Shown here: positions 22,637 through 30,075 of the stretch, in pieces
Layout of the letters: each line of letters opens with the position of its first letter
Position numbering within the stretch: position 1 is the first letter of the stretch
NCBI RefSeq assembly: GCF_002797495.1
Contig: NZ_PGEZ01000001.1
Coordinates: forward strand, 2,965,215-3,029,214
Reading direction: 5' to 3'
Source: Mumia flava
GTDB lineage: Bacteria; Actinomycetota; Actinomycetes; Propionibacteriales; Nocardioidaceae
DNA length: 64,000 bases
Notes under the pieces: generated by a model
Told to the model about the DNA's origin: nothing
The model's input: only the letters and a program-made list of their open reading frames with translations
Databases searched by the model: none
Translations under genes and position numbers: made by a program

Positions 22637-23481
22637 CGGTCTCCTCGGTGCTCACGGGGGTCGGTGAGGGTCGTGGCTGCTGGGCTGCGGGACGGTCGTG
22701 CCGCGTCGCCCGCCGCCGCGGACGTCGGTCGGCGTGCTGTGGTCCGCCCGGGCGGTCGCAGCGGCGTGCCAGGCACGAGGAGGTCGGGATCGGGACCGAC
22801 GACGGAGCGGTTCGCGGCGTACCAGCGGCGCCAACGGCGGTCGACGACGCGGACGGTGGCCGAGCGGCGGGAGCCGGCCAGCTCGCGAGCGGCGATCGAC
22901 CACAGCGAGTCGCCGGCGCGGACGACGTAGTGTCCACCGGATCCCGGTGCGCTCGTGCGCGGGCGCACCTCAGGCAGGGCAGGGCGGCTGCGGTCGGCGG
23001 GCGGGGCGTCGGAGGCCCGGACGACCGACCGTGCCGGACGGTCCGGGAGCGCGAGACCCACGACCCGTTCGAGCGGGGCGCGCTCCGCGCGTCCCGGGTG
23101 TGCGCTCGACCCGTCGGCGGCCACCGAGGTCGGTGCGAGCGCGATCGTCGAACAGCCGGCCAGCGTCATGATCACCCAGCGCCACGGCCGTGGGGTCGCG
23201 CGGAGCAGCCAGCCCGTCCCGGTGCCGAGCACGCGGGCGAGACAGGCGAGCAGGACGGTCGCGGCCAGCCAGCCGGTCGCCACCGCGGCGACCACCGTGG
23301 GGATCGCGGCGAGCGCGGCGGCGGTCGCGTCGCCCGGGGTTGCTCCGGCTCCGGCCGGTTGCCGCACCGAGGGGTCGAACGTCGCGGCGAGGACCAGGGC
23401 GGCTGCGCTCGCCCTGGGCACGAGCCAGACCGACAGCACCACCGGCGCGAGCGCGAGCACGACGGTCGCAGCACGACGCAT
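22633..23481 (-). CDS. Membrane protein with extracytoplasmic LysM domain
   Basis: 282 residues. It has an N-terminal signal-anchor and further hydrophobic segments (about 5-30, 55-85 and 100-120), then a low-complexity linker and a LysM domain (about 182-240: HYVVRAGDSLWSIAARELAG ... VVDRRWRRWYAANRSVVG). LysM binds peptidoglycan. The position in front of the Rv3235-like gene is conserved. AAAGGAGAG precedes the ATG. Upstream are four or five 10-bp phased repeats (see 23491-23540). Confidence 0.8.
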   Translation of the reverse strand: MRRAATVVLALAPVVLSVWLVPRASAAALVLAATFDPSVRQPAGAGATPGDATAAALAAIPTVVAAVATGWLAATVLLACLARVLGTGTGWLLRATPRPWRWVIMTLAGCSTIALAPTSVAADGSSAHPGRAERAPLERVVGLALPDRPARSVVRASDAPPADRSRPALPEVRPRTSAPGSGGHYVVRAGDSLWSIAARELAGSRRSATVRVVDRRWRRWYAANRSVVGPDPDLLVPGTPLRPPGRTTARRPTSAAAGDAARPSRSPAATTLTDPREHRGDR

Positions 23482-23490
23482 GGGACTCTC

Positions 23491-23540
23491 CTTTCATGAC
23501 GTTGACTTACGTTTGCCTACGTCTGATGACGCTGTCAATC
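23491..23540. repeat. 10-bp phased direct repeats in a divergent promoter region
   Basis: Successive decamers starting at 23501, 23511 and 23521 are GTTGACTTAC, GTTTGCCTAC and GTCTGATGAC; 23491 (CTTTCATGAC) and 23531 (GCTGTCAATC) are degenerate copies. The exact helical period and the position between divergent genes suggest an operator bound along one DNA face. A minus-strand TTGACA (23538-23533) lies inside it. Confidence 0.5.
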
Positions 23541-23567
23541 GGTTGTCCACAGGACGAGGCTGCTCGC

Positions 23568-23573
23568 TAGAGT
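23568..23573 (+). promoter_or_regulatory. -10 element TAGAGT for a leaderless gene
   Basis: TAGAGT ends exactly 6 nt before the ATG at 23580, with no Shine-Dalgarno in between. Confidence 0.5.
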
Positions 23574-23579
23574 TCCGCC

Positions 23580-24089
23580 ATGACCTGGTCCGAACGCCTC
23601 GCCGACCTCGAGTCCGACCTCCTCCAGCAGGCCGAGGGCGCCGACCTCGCCGACCGCGACCGGTTGATCGACGAGCTCGCGCAGGAGCGCAGCGCCGAGG
23701 TCTCCTGGGTCGACCGGTGCCTGGGGACGACGGTGCAGGTTCGCGTCAACGGGGCCGGGGTCGTCCGCGGCGAGCTCGCGCTCGCGACGGCGCAGTGGAT
23801 CCTGGTCCACCACGACGCCCTCACCGACTGGGTCGTCTCGCTGGACCAGGTCGCCTCGGTGCGCTCGGACGAGCGCAGTCCGGCGCTCGCGCGCGGGGAG
23901 GTCCAGCGGCGGCTGTCGTGGCGCTACGCCTGGGCGGCGCTGCACCGCGACGCCGACGAGGTCCACGTCATCCTGATCGACGGATCGACGCTGTACGGCG
24001 CGCCGACACGGGTCGGGAAGGACTACGTCGAGATCGCGGGCGAGATCGTGCCGTTCGCTTCGGTGGTCGCGCTCAGATGTCCGCGCTGA
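23580..24089 (+). CDS. Conserved actinobacterial protein of unknown function
   Basis: 169 residues. An N-terminal amphipathic helix (WSERLADLESDLLQQAEGADLADRDRLIDELAQERS) leads into a beta-rich domain that resembles a small-barrel fold (GTTVQVRVNGAGVVRGELALATAQWILV, DYVEIAGEIVPFASVVAL). The last segment looks like an SH3/LSM-type barrel, but no family is recognised with certainty. It is leaderless. Its 3' end overlaps by 17 bp the end of the convergent HTH gene. Confidence 0.7.
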   Translation: MTWSERLADLESDLLQQAEGADLADRDRLIDELAQERSAEVSWVDRCLGTTVQVRVNGAGVVRGELALATAQWILVHHDALTDWVVSLDQVASVRSDERSPALARGEVQRRLSWRYAWAALHRDADEVHVILIDGSTLYGAPTRVGKDYVEIAGEIVPFASVVALRCPR

Positions 24090-24324
24090 CGTCCTCGTCG
24101 GCGAACGGGTGTGCCGCGATGTGGTCGGCAGCCGCCTGGTAGGCGCCCGAGATGTACTCCTCCAGCGCGCTCGTCTCGACCCGCCACGTCCCCTTGCCGC
24201 CGACCCTGATCGCACGGAGCTCGCCGCGCCGGACCAGGGCGTAGGCCTGGCGCTCGGAGACGTTCAGCACCTCGGCGACGTCGGCCAGCGTGAGGAAACG
24301 CGGGGTCGAGGAACCGATGGGCAT
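24073..24324 (-). CDS. Excisionase/BldC-type helix-turn-helix protein
   Basis: 83 residues. It carries one MerR-like winged HTH: FLTLADVAEVLNVSERQAYALVRRGELRAIRVGGKGTWRVETSALEEYI. Such proteins are chromosomal regulators in actinobacteria (BldC group) or phage excisionases. There is no phage context here and the gene sits beside pilus genes, so a transcription regulator is more likely. BldC-type proteins bind tandem direct repeats, and the phased repeats 0.6 kb away are a candidate target. Confidence 0.8.
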   Translation of the reverse strand: MPIGSSTPRFLTLADVAEVLNVSERQAYALVRRGELRAIRVGGKGTWRVETSALEEYISGAYQAAADHIAAHPFADEDVSADI

Positions 24325-24425
24325 GGGTCACAGTCTGCCAGCCGCCGGCTCCCACGCGACGACGGACCGCCGGGCTGTGGACAAGGGGTAGACGGATCGC
24401 GCCGAGCACGGCATGAATAGTCCGC

Positions 24426-25097
24426 ATGCCCCGCGCAGCCTCCACGACCTCCCCGCCGACCCACGGCCCCGCCGACGTCCGACGCCTGACCCGACCGGGG
24501 TGGCAGCACCCGCGCACGCTCGGCGGGATCGCGCTGGTCGCCGTCGCCGCGGTCCTCGGTGCGCTCCTGGTGACCTCGGTCGCCGACACCACGACGGTGT
24601 GGACCGTCCGGACCGACGTCCGGGCCGGCCAGCCGGTCTCCGAGACGGTGCTCGAGCCGACCGAGGCCAGGCTGCCGGACGGCAGTCTCGGGAGCTACGC
24701 CCTCGCCTCCGAGGACCTGTCGGCGGACACCGAGGCCGTGTGGGCCCACGCGATGCCGGCCGGGTCGCTGGTCCCGCGATCGGCGGTGACCAGCGTGGAG
24801 GCCTCCGAGGCGGCCGAGCTGCCGGTCCCGGTCGCGGCCGGTTCCATGCCTGCCGACCTGGCTGCGGGCGACCGGGTCGACGTCTGGGTCGCGCCGCACT
24901 CGGGGGAGCGCGGACCCGCACGCCGGGTCCTGCGCGACGTCGTCGTCGCGTCGGTCGGCGAGCCCGACGCGTTCTCGGGCGACCCCGCGGGCCACGTCCT
25001 GGTCGACGTGCCCTCGTCGCGCGACACCCTGGCCGGGGCGATCGGCGCCCTCGGTGACGGCCGGGTCACCCTCGTGCGGGTCCGGGGCGACCGGTGA
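24426..25097 (+). CDS. cpaB: SAF-domain (CpaB/RcpC-like) pilus assembly protein
   Basis: 223 residues. One TM helix (about 37-58) precedes an SAF domain (VWTVRTDVRAGQPVSETVLEPTEARLP) and a C-terminal CpaB-like part (LPVPVAAGSMPADLAAGDRVDVWV). CpaB/RcpC proteins act at the outer face in Tad/Flp pilus assembly; in Gram-positives they are thought to support pilus passage through the wall. The following CpaE-like gene overlaps its stop, which supports a Tad role. The remaining tad genes are 20 kb downstream. Confidence 0.75.
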   Translation: MPRAASTTSPPTHGPADVRRLTRPGWQHPRTLGGIALVAVAAVLGALLVTSVADTTTVWTVRTDVRAGQPVSETVLEPTEARLPDGSLGSYALASEDLSADTEAVWAHAMPAGSLVPRSAVTSVEASEAAELPVPVAAGSMPADLAAGDRVDVWVAPHSGERGPARRVLRDVVVASVGEPDAFSGDPAGHVLVDVPSSRDTLAGAIGALGDGRVTLVRVRGDR

Positions 25098-26392
25098 GCG
25101 TCCCGGTGCTGCTGGCGGCCGGGGGCGAGCCGTGGGAGGCCGACCTGGTCGCGGCAGCCGTGGCGGCCGACGGCCTCGTGGTCGTGCGGCGCTGCGTCGA
25201 CGTGGCCGACGCCGTGGCGACGGCGGCCGGCGGAGGCGTACGGGTCGCGCTGGTCTCGGCGTCGCTGCCAGGTCTCGACACCGACGTCGTGCGTCGGATC
25301 GCTGAGCAGGAGGTGCTGGTCGCCGCGGTCGAGGGGCCGGGTCCGGGGAGCGCACGAGAGCGAGCGGGCGCCCTCGGGATCGGTCACGTGCTGAGCCTCA
25401 CCGAGCTCGACCAGGTCGCGGAGCTGGCTCGCCGGCGCTCGGCCGAGCGCGCGTCGACGGGGCCGGCCACGGCCGGCGGCTCCGGCAGGGCGCCGCACGC
25501 GCGCCCGGTCGAGCCGGGTGGGACGCCGGGAGACGAGGTGACCGGCCACGTGGGGGCCGGGCACGTGGAGGCCGGACGGGAGGGGGCCGGCGGCGGTGGC
25601 GGCTCCGCGGACGGCCGCGTGATCGCGGTCTGGGGGCCGCACGGTGCGCCGGGCCGGAGCACCGTGGCGCTGGGGCTCGCCGGCGAGCTCGCCGCCGCAG
25701 GTCGTGACACGATCCTCGCGGACGCCGACCTGCGCGGCGGCTCCCAGGCGCAGGCGCTCGCCATGCTGGACGAGGTCAGCGGGCTGCTCGCGGCAGCGCG
25801 GCAGGCGTCCGCGGGCCGGCTGGACGAGGCCGGGCTGCTCGCGTGCCTGCGCGGCGTCGGGCCTCGCCTGTCGGTGCTCACCGGTCCGAGCCACCCGCGT
25901 CGCTCCGGCGGGATCCGCCCCGCGGCGCTGGAGATCGTGCTCGAGACCGGACGCCGCCTGGGCGACGTGGTGGTCGACCTGGGGCCCGGCCTCGAGGCGG
26001 TCGACGACGCGCGCGGGCGCAGCCTGTCGCTCAACCGCGAGGCGCTGCTGGCGGCCGACGTCGTGGTGGTGGTCGGGACCCCCGACCCCGTCGGGCTGGC
26101 GAGGCTCAGCCGCGCGCTGCTCGACCTGGCCGAGCTCGTGGTCGACCCGCCGGTCGTCGTCGTCAACCAGGTGCGAGGGAGCCTGGGCTGGAGCGAGGCG
26201 GAGATCACGTCGACGCTGCGTCGGCTCGCCGGGGTGGAGCCGAGGTCGTTCGTCGCGCTCGACCGGACGGCCACCGACCGCTGTCTCGTGCACGGCCGCA
26301 CGCCGGCCGAGGCGGTGCCGGCGAGCGCGCTGCGGCAGTCGCTGACGCGGCTGGCGCGCGACATCACGGCCGGCGTGCTCCGACTGGCGTAG
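25094..26392 (+). CDS. cpaE: CpaE/TadZ-like ParA-family ATPase
   Basis: 432 residues. The N-terminal atypical receiver-like domain (1-110) is followed by a Gly/Ala-rich linker (about 120-175) and a ParA/MinD-type ATPase. The Walker A site is changed: GPHGAPGRST replaces the usual KGGxGKT, so the signature lysine is missing. ADADLRGG and VVVDLGPGLEA remain as switch and Walker B regions. TadZ/CpaE proteins place Tad pili at the pole, and several members have degenerate Walker A motifs. It is coupled to cpaB by a GTGA overlap. Confidence 0.8.
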   Translation: MSVPVLLAAGGEPWEADLVAAAVAADGLVVVRRCVDVADAVATAAGGGVRVALVSASLPGLDTDVVRRIAEQEVLVAAVEGPGPGSARERAGALGIGHVLSLTELDQVAELARRRSAERASTGPATAGGSGRAPHARPVEPGGTPGDEVTGHVGAGHVEAGREGAGGGGGSADGRVIAVWGPHGAPGRSTVALGLAGELAAAGRDTILADADLRGGSQAQALAMLDEVSGLLAAARQASAGRLDEAGLLACLRGVGPRLSVLTGPSHPRRSGGIRPAALEIVLETGRRLGDVVVDLGPGLEAVDDARGRSLSLNREALLAADVVVVVGTPDPVGLARLSRALLDLAELVVDPPVVVVNQVRGSLGWSEAEITSTLRRLAGVEPRSFVALDRTATDRCLVHGRTPAEAVPASALRQSLTRLARDITAGVLRLA

Positions 26393-26395
26393 CCT
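26390..26395 (+). promoter_or_regulatory. -10 element TAGCCT overlapping the cpaE stop
   Basis: The hexamer includes the TAG stop of the previous gene and ends exactly 6 nt before the GTG at 26402, so the acyltransferase gene would be read as a leaderless mRNA. Confidence 0.45.
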
Positions 26396-26401
26396 GTCTG
26401 C

Positions 26402-27838
26402 GTGCCGCACCGACTCGACCCTCTGGACGTCACCTTCCTCGCGGAGGAGACCTCGAACGAGCCGCGTCAGGTGATGACCCTGCTGATCCTCGAGCACGGC
26501 GACCGCCGGTTCGACTACGAGACGCTGCTGCGCGTGATCGAGGAGCGGATCGCGCTCGTCCCGCGCTACCGGATGCGGGTCGTCGGGGTGCCGGGCGGGC
26601 TGGGACCGCCCGTCTGGATCGACGACGAGGCGTTCGATCTCACCTACCACGTACGACGGTCCGCGCTGCCGGCACCGGGGACGTACGAGGGCCTGCGCGA
26701 GCTCGTCGCCCGGCTCGTCGCTCGCCGCCTCGACGTCTCCCGCCCGCTGTGGGAGGCCTACCTGATCGAGGGGCTCGAGCAGGACCGGGTCGCTCTGCTG
26801 ATCAAGTCCCACCAGGCGCTGGTCGACGGGTCCGTGACGGTCGATCTCGCCCAGGTGCTGCTCGACGAGTCGGCGCACGACCGCGACGTCCCGCCCGACG
26901 GGTGGGCTCCGCGCCCGCGCCCGCCGCGTGGCTCGCTGCTCGCGGGCTCTCTCGTCGACGCGGCGCTGCACCCGACCCGGGCGATCGACCGCGTCGGCGT
27001 CGGGTTCGACCGTGCCCAGACCCGCCTGACCCGGTTCGCGCAGACCCTCCCGGTGATCAAGGCGGTCGGGCCGGACGGTGACGGCCCGTTCCACGCACGG
27101 CTCAGCCAGCACCGACGCTACGTCACGGTGAGCACGTCGCTCGACGACTACCGGCAGGTGCGCGACGTGCACGGCGGCACCGTCAACGACGTGGTGATGG
27201 CCACCGTCGCCGGTGCGATCCGGGGCTACCTGCTGGCGCAGGGGTTCCCGGTGACCGACGCGACGCGGGTGCGCGCGCTGGTGCCGATGTCGGTGGCCAC
27301 GGACGACGGGCTGCCCACCTCCTACGGCAGCACCGTGCGTGGTCACCTGCTCGCCCTGCCGGTCGGCGAGTCGAACCCGGTCGTCCGCCTGCACCAGGTC
27401 TCCTACGTGCTCAAGGCGCACAAGGAGACCGGTGTCGCGGTCGCCGCGAACACCCTCGCATCGCTGCCCGGATTCGCTCCGACGACGTTCCACGCGGTGG
27501 GGGCGCGCGTCGCGCAGGGCCAGCCCGAGCACAGCTACGACGTGGTGGTCACGAACGTCCCCGGCCCGCGCGAGCCGATGTACGTCGCCGGCGCCCGGGT
27601 CGCGGAGACCTACCCGGGGATCCCGCTGTCGGGCGACCACACGATCTCGATCGGCGTGACGTCCTACGAGGGACAGGTCGGCTACGGCGTGCTCGCGGAC
27701 CGGCAGGCGGTCGCGGGTGCCGACGTGCTGGGCCAGTGCCTGCGCGAGGCGCTCGACGAGCTCGTCGAGACGGCGAGCCCGAACCGCCTGCGTGCCCCCC
27801 GGGGCGTCCCCGCGCCGCGGTCCGAGGAGGGCGCATGA
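26402..27838 (+). CDS. WS/DGAT-family acyltransferase with HQxxxDG motif
   Basis: 478 residues, the normal family length. Wax ester synthase/diacylglycerol acyltransferases esterify fatty alcohols or diacylglycerol with acyl-CoA. The family's HHxxxDG motif reads HQALVDG (residues 137-143), so the second histidine, held to be catalytic in studied members, is glutamine. Other family segments are intact: RVLDVSRPLWEAYLIEGL-like context, GGTVNDVVMATVAGAIRGYL, VPMSV, and VVTNVPGPREPMYVAGA. It may be inactive in esterification or have another role. Confidence 0.85.
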   Translation: MPHRLDPLDVTFLAEETSNEPRQVMTLLILEHGDRRFDYETLLRVIEERIALVPRYRMRVVGVPGGLGPPVWIDDEAFDLTYHVRRSALPAPGTYEGLRELVARLVARRLDVSRPLWEAYLIEGLEQDRVALLIKSHQALVDGSVTVDLAQVLLDESAHDRDVPPDGWAPRPRPPRGSLLAGSLVDAALHPTRAIDRVGVGFDRAQTRLTRFAQTLPVIKAVGPDGDGPFHARLSQHRRYVTVSTSLDDYRQVRDVHGGTVNDVVMATVAGAIRGYLLAQGFPVTDATRVRALVPMSVATDDGLPTSYGSTVRGHLLALPVGESNPVVRLHQVSYVLKAHKETGVAVAANTLASLPGFAPTTFHAVGARVAQGQPEHSYDVVVTNVPGPREPMYVAGARVAETYPGIPLSGDHTISIGVTSYEGQVGYGVLADRQAVAGADVLGQCLREALDELVETASPNRLRAPRGVPAPRSEEGA

Positions 27839-28149
27839 GCAGGCGCGCGTACCTCGCGACCGACCGGCCGGCCTTGCGGGCGCTCAGCGACGTCGGGCAG
27901 CTCGCGGCGGGTTCGTACGCCGTCGTCGAGGCGGCGAGCACGGACGAGCAGGACGAGTACGACGCGATGGTGGAGGCCGGGGAGCTGGCGGAGCAGCGGT
28001 GGGGCGAGGCTCTGGTGGTGGCCGTCGAGGCGGCCGCCGTCACGCCGCCCGGTGACGTCGACCGGGCGGACGTCGCCTCGTTGCACGTCGGTGAGGACCT
28101 CGCCTGGTACGCGACGCAGGAGCTGGAGACGCTGCTCGCGGAGGAGTAG
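27835..28149 (+). CDS. Small conserved actinobacterial protein (DUF6912-like)
   Basis: 104 residues. It begins RRAYLATDRPALRALSDVGQL and ends AWYATQELETLLAEE. It is acidic, with no TM helix and no known catalytic motif. The ATGA overlap with the acyltransferase suggests co-translation. The family name is given with moderate confidence. Confidence 0.65.
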   Translation: MSRRAYLATDRPALRALSDVGQLAAGSYAVVEAASTDEQDEYDAMVEAGELAEQRWGEALVVAVEAAAVTPPGDVDRADVASLHVGEDLAWYATQELETLLAEE

Positions 28150-28183
28150 GCGCCGTTGCAGCGCCGAGGGGGCGCCGGTGGAC

Positions 28184-28189
28184 TAGGTT
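28184..28189 (+). promoter_or_regulatory. -10 element TAGGTT for a leaderless repeat-protein gene
   Basis: TAGGTT ends exactly 6 nt before the GTG at 28196. Confidence 0.45.
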
Positions 28190-28195
28190 CGGGGG

Positions 28196-29026
28196 GTGGA
28201 CCCGTCACCGTCAGACTCCCGTGCCGACCGCCCGGGTGGAGCGGATGTGCCGGTGGCCGACCTCGTCGTGGGCGTGGCCGACCTGGCCGCGACGCTCGGT
28301 GGTCGCGGGGTGGTCGCGGTGCGCGCCGTCGCCGGACCTGCTCTGGTCGCGCTCGGTCGGCGCGCTGCGTACCCGCCGCTGGTGCCGGCCGCGGTCGCGC
28401 CCGGGCCGGCCGTCGCGCGTCTGGCGTCGCGCGGAGCGGAGCGCCGTCGCGAGCTCGGCCGTCGGGCCGTCGGGTCGGCGCGGGCGCTGGTCCCGGTCGT
28501 GGTCGACCGGGTGCTCGACGAGCTCGACCTGACTCGCCTGGTGCTCGACCGGGTCGATCTCGCGGTGGTGGTGACGGTGGCCTTGGACGAGCTCGACCTC
28601 ACCGAGGTCGTGACCGGACGGGTCGACCTCGGGCGTGTGGTGAGCGCGGCGCTGGGTGCGCTGGACCTGACCGACGTGGTCCTGACGCAGGTCGACCTGG
28701 GGCAGGTCGTGGCCGCGGCGCTGGACGACCTCGACCTCACCGCGACCGTCCTCGACCGCGTCGACCTGCACCGCGTCGTGATGCAGGTTCTCGACGGGTT
28801 GGACCTCACGGCGCTCGTGCGCGACCGCGTCGATCTCGATGCGCTCGCGAACGAGGTGATCGAGGACGTCGACCTGCCGGAGATCATCCGGGAGTCCTCC
28901 ACCGGGATCGCGACCGACATGGTCGTGGAGGCCCGCACCGGTGCCGCGAGCGCCGACGAGGCCGTCGCCCGGGTCGTGGATCGCATCCTGCTGCGGCGGC
29001 GCCGGCAGAGCGCGGGCACCCGGTGA
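28196..29026 (+). CDS. Repeat protein with alternating LDLT/RVDL 17-residue units
   Basis: 276 residues. Residues about 106-226 consist of about seven 17-residue units that alternate LDELDLTxVV and DRVDLxxVV, giving an evenly spaced Asp-Leu pattern that could form a solenoid or an amphipathic helical stack. The N-terminal 100 residues are Ala/Arg-rich, and the C-terminus is a short helix with RRRRQ. No function is recognised. It is coupled to the RDD membrane protein by a GTGA overlap, so it may act at the membrane with it. Confidence 0.7.
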   Translation: MDPSPSDSRADRPGGADVPVADLVVGVADLAATLGGRGVVAVRAVAGPALVALGRRAAYPPLVPAAVAPGPAVARLASRGAERRRELGRRAVGSARALVPVVVDRVLDELDLTRLVLDRVDLAVVVTVALDELDLTEVVTGRVDLGRVVSAALGALDLTDVVLTQVDLGQVVAAALDDLDLTATVLDRVDLHRVVMQVLDGLDLTALVRDRVDLDALANEVIEDVDLPEIIRESSTGIATDMVVEARTGAASADEAVARVVDRILLRRRRQSAGTR

Positions 29027-29490
29027 GCGCCTCGCACGGCCCCGGTGCCGACCTCCAGGGCCGTCCCGCCGGTGTGGTGACGCGCACGATCGCCGGTGCC
29101 GTCGACTACGGGCTGGGCGTGGCTGCGGCGGCGGGGACGTACGCGGCGGTGGCCGCCTTGTCGTTCCTGGTCAACCCGGTGGGCTGGAGCTGGCCGCGGT
29201 GGCCCTTCATCGTGTTCCTCGCCCTCGGCGCGGCCTACCTGTTCGTCTACCTGGTGACGTGCTGGGCTACGAGCGGGCGGACGCTCGGAGGGGTGCTGAT
29301 GGGCGTGCGGGTGGTCCACCACGGCGAGCGGGTGCGGCTCCCGCGAGCGATGCTGCGCGGGCTGATCGTCGTGGCGTTCCCGGTCGGCCTGTTCTGGTCG
29401 GCGGTCGACCACCGCTCCCGCTCGGTGCAGGACCTGCTCACCCGCACGAGCGTCGTCTACGCCTGGCGCAGCAGCGCCGCGACCGTGTGA
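29023..29490 (+). CDS. RDD-family membrane protein
   Basis: 155 residues with three hydrophobic segments. The RDD signature is seen as VTRTIAGAVDYGLG near the N-terminus (Arg, then Asp), TSGRTLGGVLMGVRVV in the middle, and the C-terminal VDHRSRSVQDLLTRTSVVY. RDD proteins are small membrane proteins of mostly unknown role; some are linked to ion or osmotic stress. It starts inside the stop of the repeat-protein gene. Confidence 0.8.
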   Translation: MSASHGPGADLQGRPAGVVTRTIAGAVDYGLGVAAAAGTYAAVAALSFLVNPVGWSWPRWPFIVFLALGAAYLFVYLVTCWATSGRTLGGVLMGVRVVHHGERVRLPRAMLRGLIVVAFPVGLFWSAVDHRSRSVQDLLTRTSVVYAWRSSAATV

Positions 29491-29496
29491 GGGCCC

Positions 29497-29988
29497 TCAG
29501 GCCTGGAGCCGGAGGCGGCCCTGCTCGGCCTCGGTGCGCAGAGCCGCACTGATCACCTGCCCGATCATCGGCTCGACCTTCTTGCCGATGAACGGGATCT
29601 TCACGGTGACCTCGCCCTCGACGAGCACCTCGGCGCCCGAGGCCGTACGGCGGATCGTGCCGGTGGCCGCCATCGACGCCGGCTGACCCTTCACCACCAT
29701 GTCGATCCGCCCGTGCCGCACACCGTCGGCGTCGGCGGGTCCCCAGACCTCGGTCTGGCGGACGTCGACGACGTCGCCGGTGAGCTTCTTGATGAAGTCC
29801 GGCAGGTCGGCGGGCAGGGTCCGGTCGATCACGATGCGGGTGTCCTCGCCCTCGTGGGTGACGGTGACCTCGTAGGCGATCGCGTCGATCTTCTCGCAGA
29901 CCTCGGCCCGGAAGTCGTCGTCGGTGACCAGCGCGAACACCTGTTCGCAGGTGGCCCCGGGGTACTCGGCGGACTCGCGCAGCTTCAT
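29497..29988 (-). CDS. DUF2505 (START-like) protein
   Basis: 163 residues. It matches DUF2505 in length and pattern: an N-terminal MKLRESAEYPGATCEQVFALVTD, a central VWGPADADGVRHGRIDM, and a C-terminal VTVKIPFIGKKVEPMIGQVISAAL. The fold is predicted to be a START/Bet v1-like ligand-binding cavity. The ligand is unknown. It converges on the RDD gene with only 6 bp between the stops. Confidence 0.85.
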   Translation of the reverse strand: MKLRESAEYPGATCEQVFALVTDDDFRAEVCEKIDAIAYEVTVTHEGEDTRIVIDRTLPADLPDFIKKLTGDVVDVRQTEVWGPADADGVRHGRIDMVVKGQPASMAATGTIRRTASGAEVLVEGEVTVKIPFIGKKVEPMIGQVISAALRTEAEQGRLRLQA

Positions 29989-30028
29989 GGGAAGCCATCA
30001 TGCCAGCCGGTCCCCGACCGTCGAAGGT

Positions 30029-30034
30029 TAGTGT
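30029..30034 (+). promoter_or_regulatory. -10 element TAGTGT of the glutamate dehydrogenase gene
   Basis: TAGTGT lies 41 nt upstream of the GTG at 30076. The short leader ends in AAGGAGGGG, a strong ribosome binding site. Confidence 0.45.
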
Positions 30035-30075
30035 GCTGGGGAGTCATCCCGACGTACGCGAAGGAGGGGACAACG

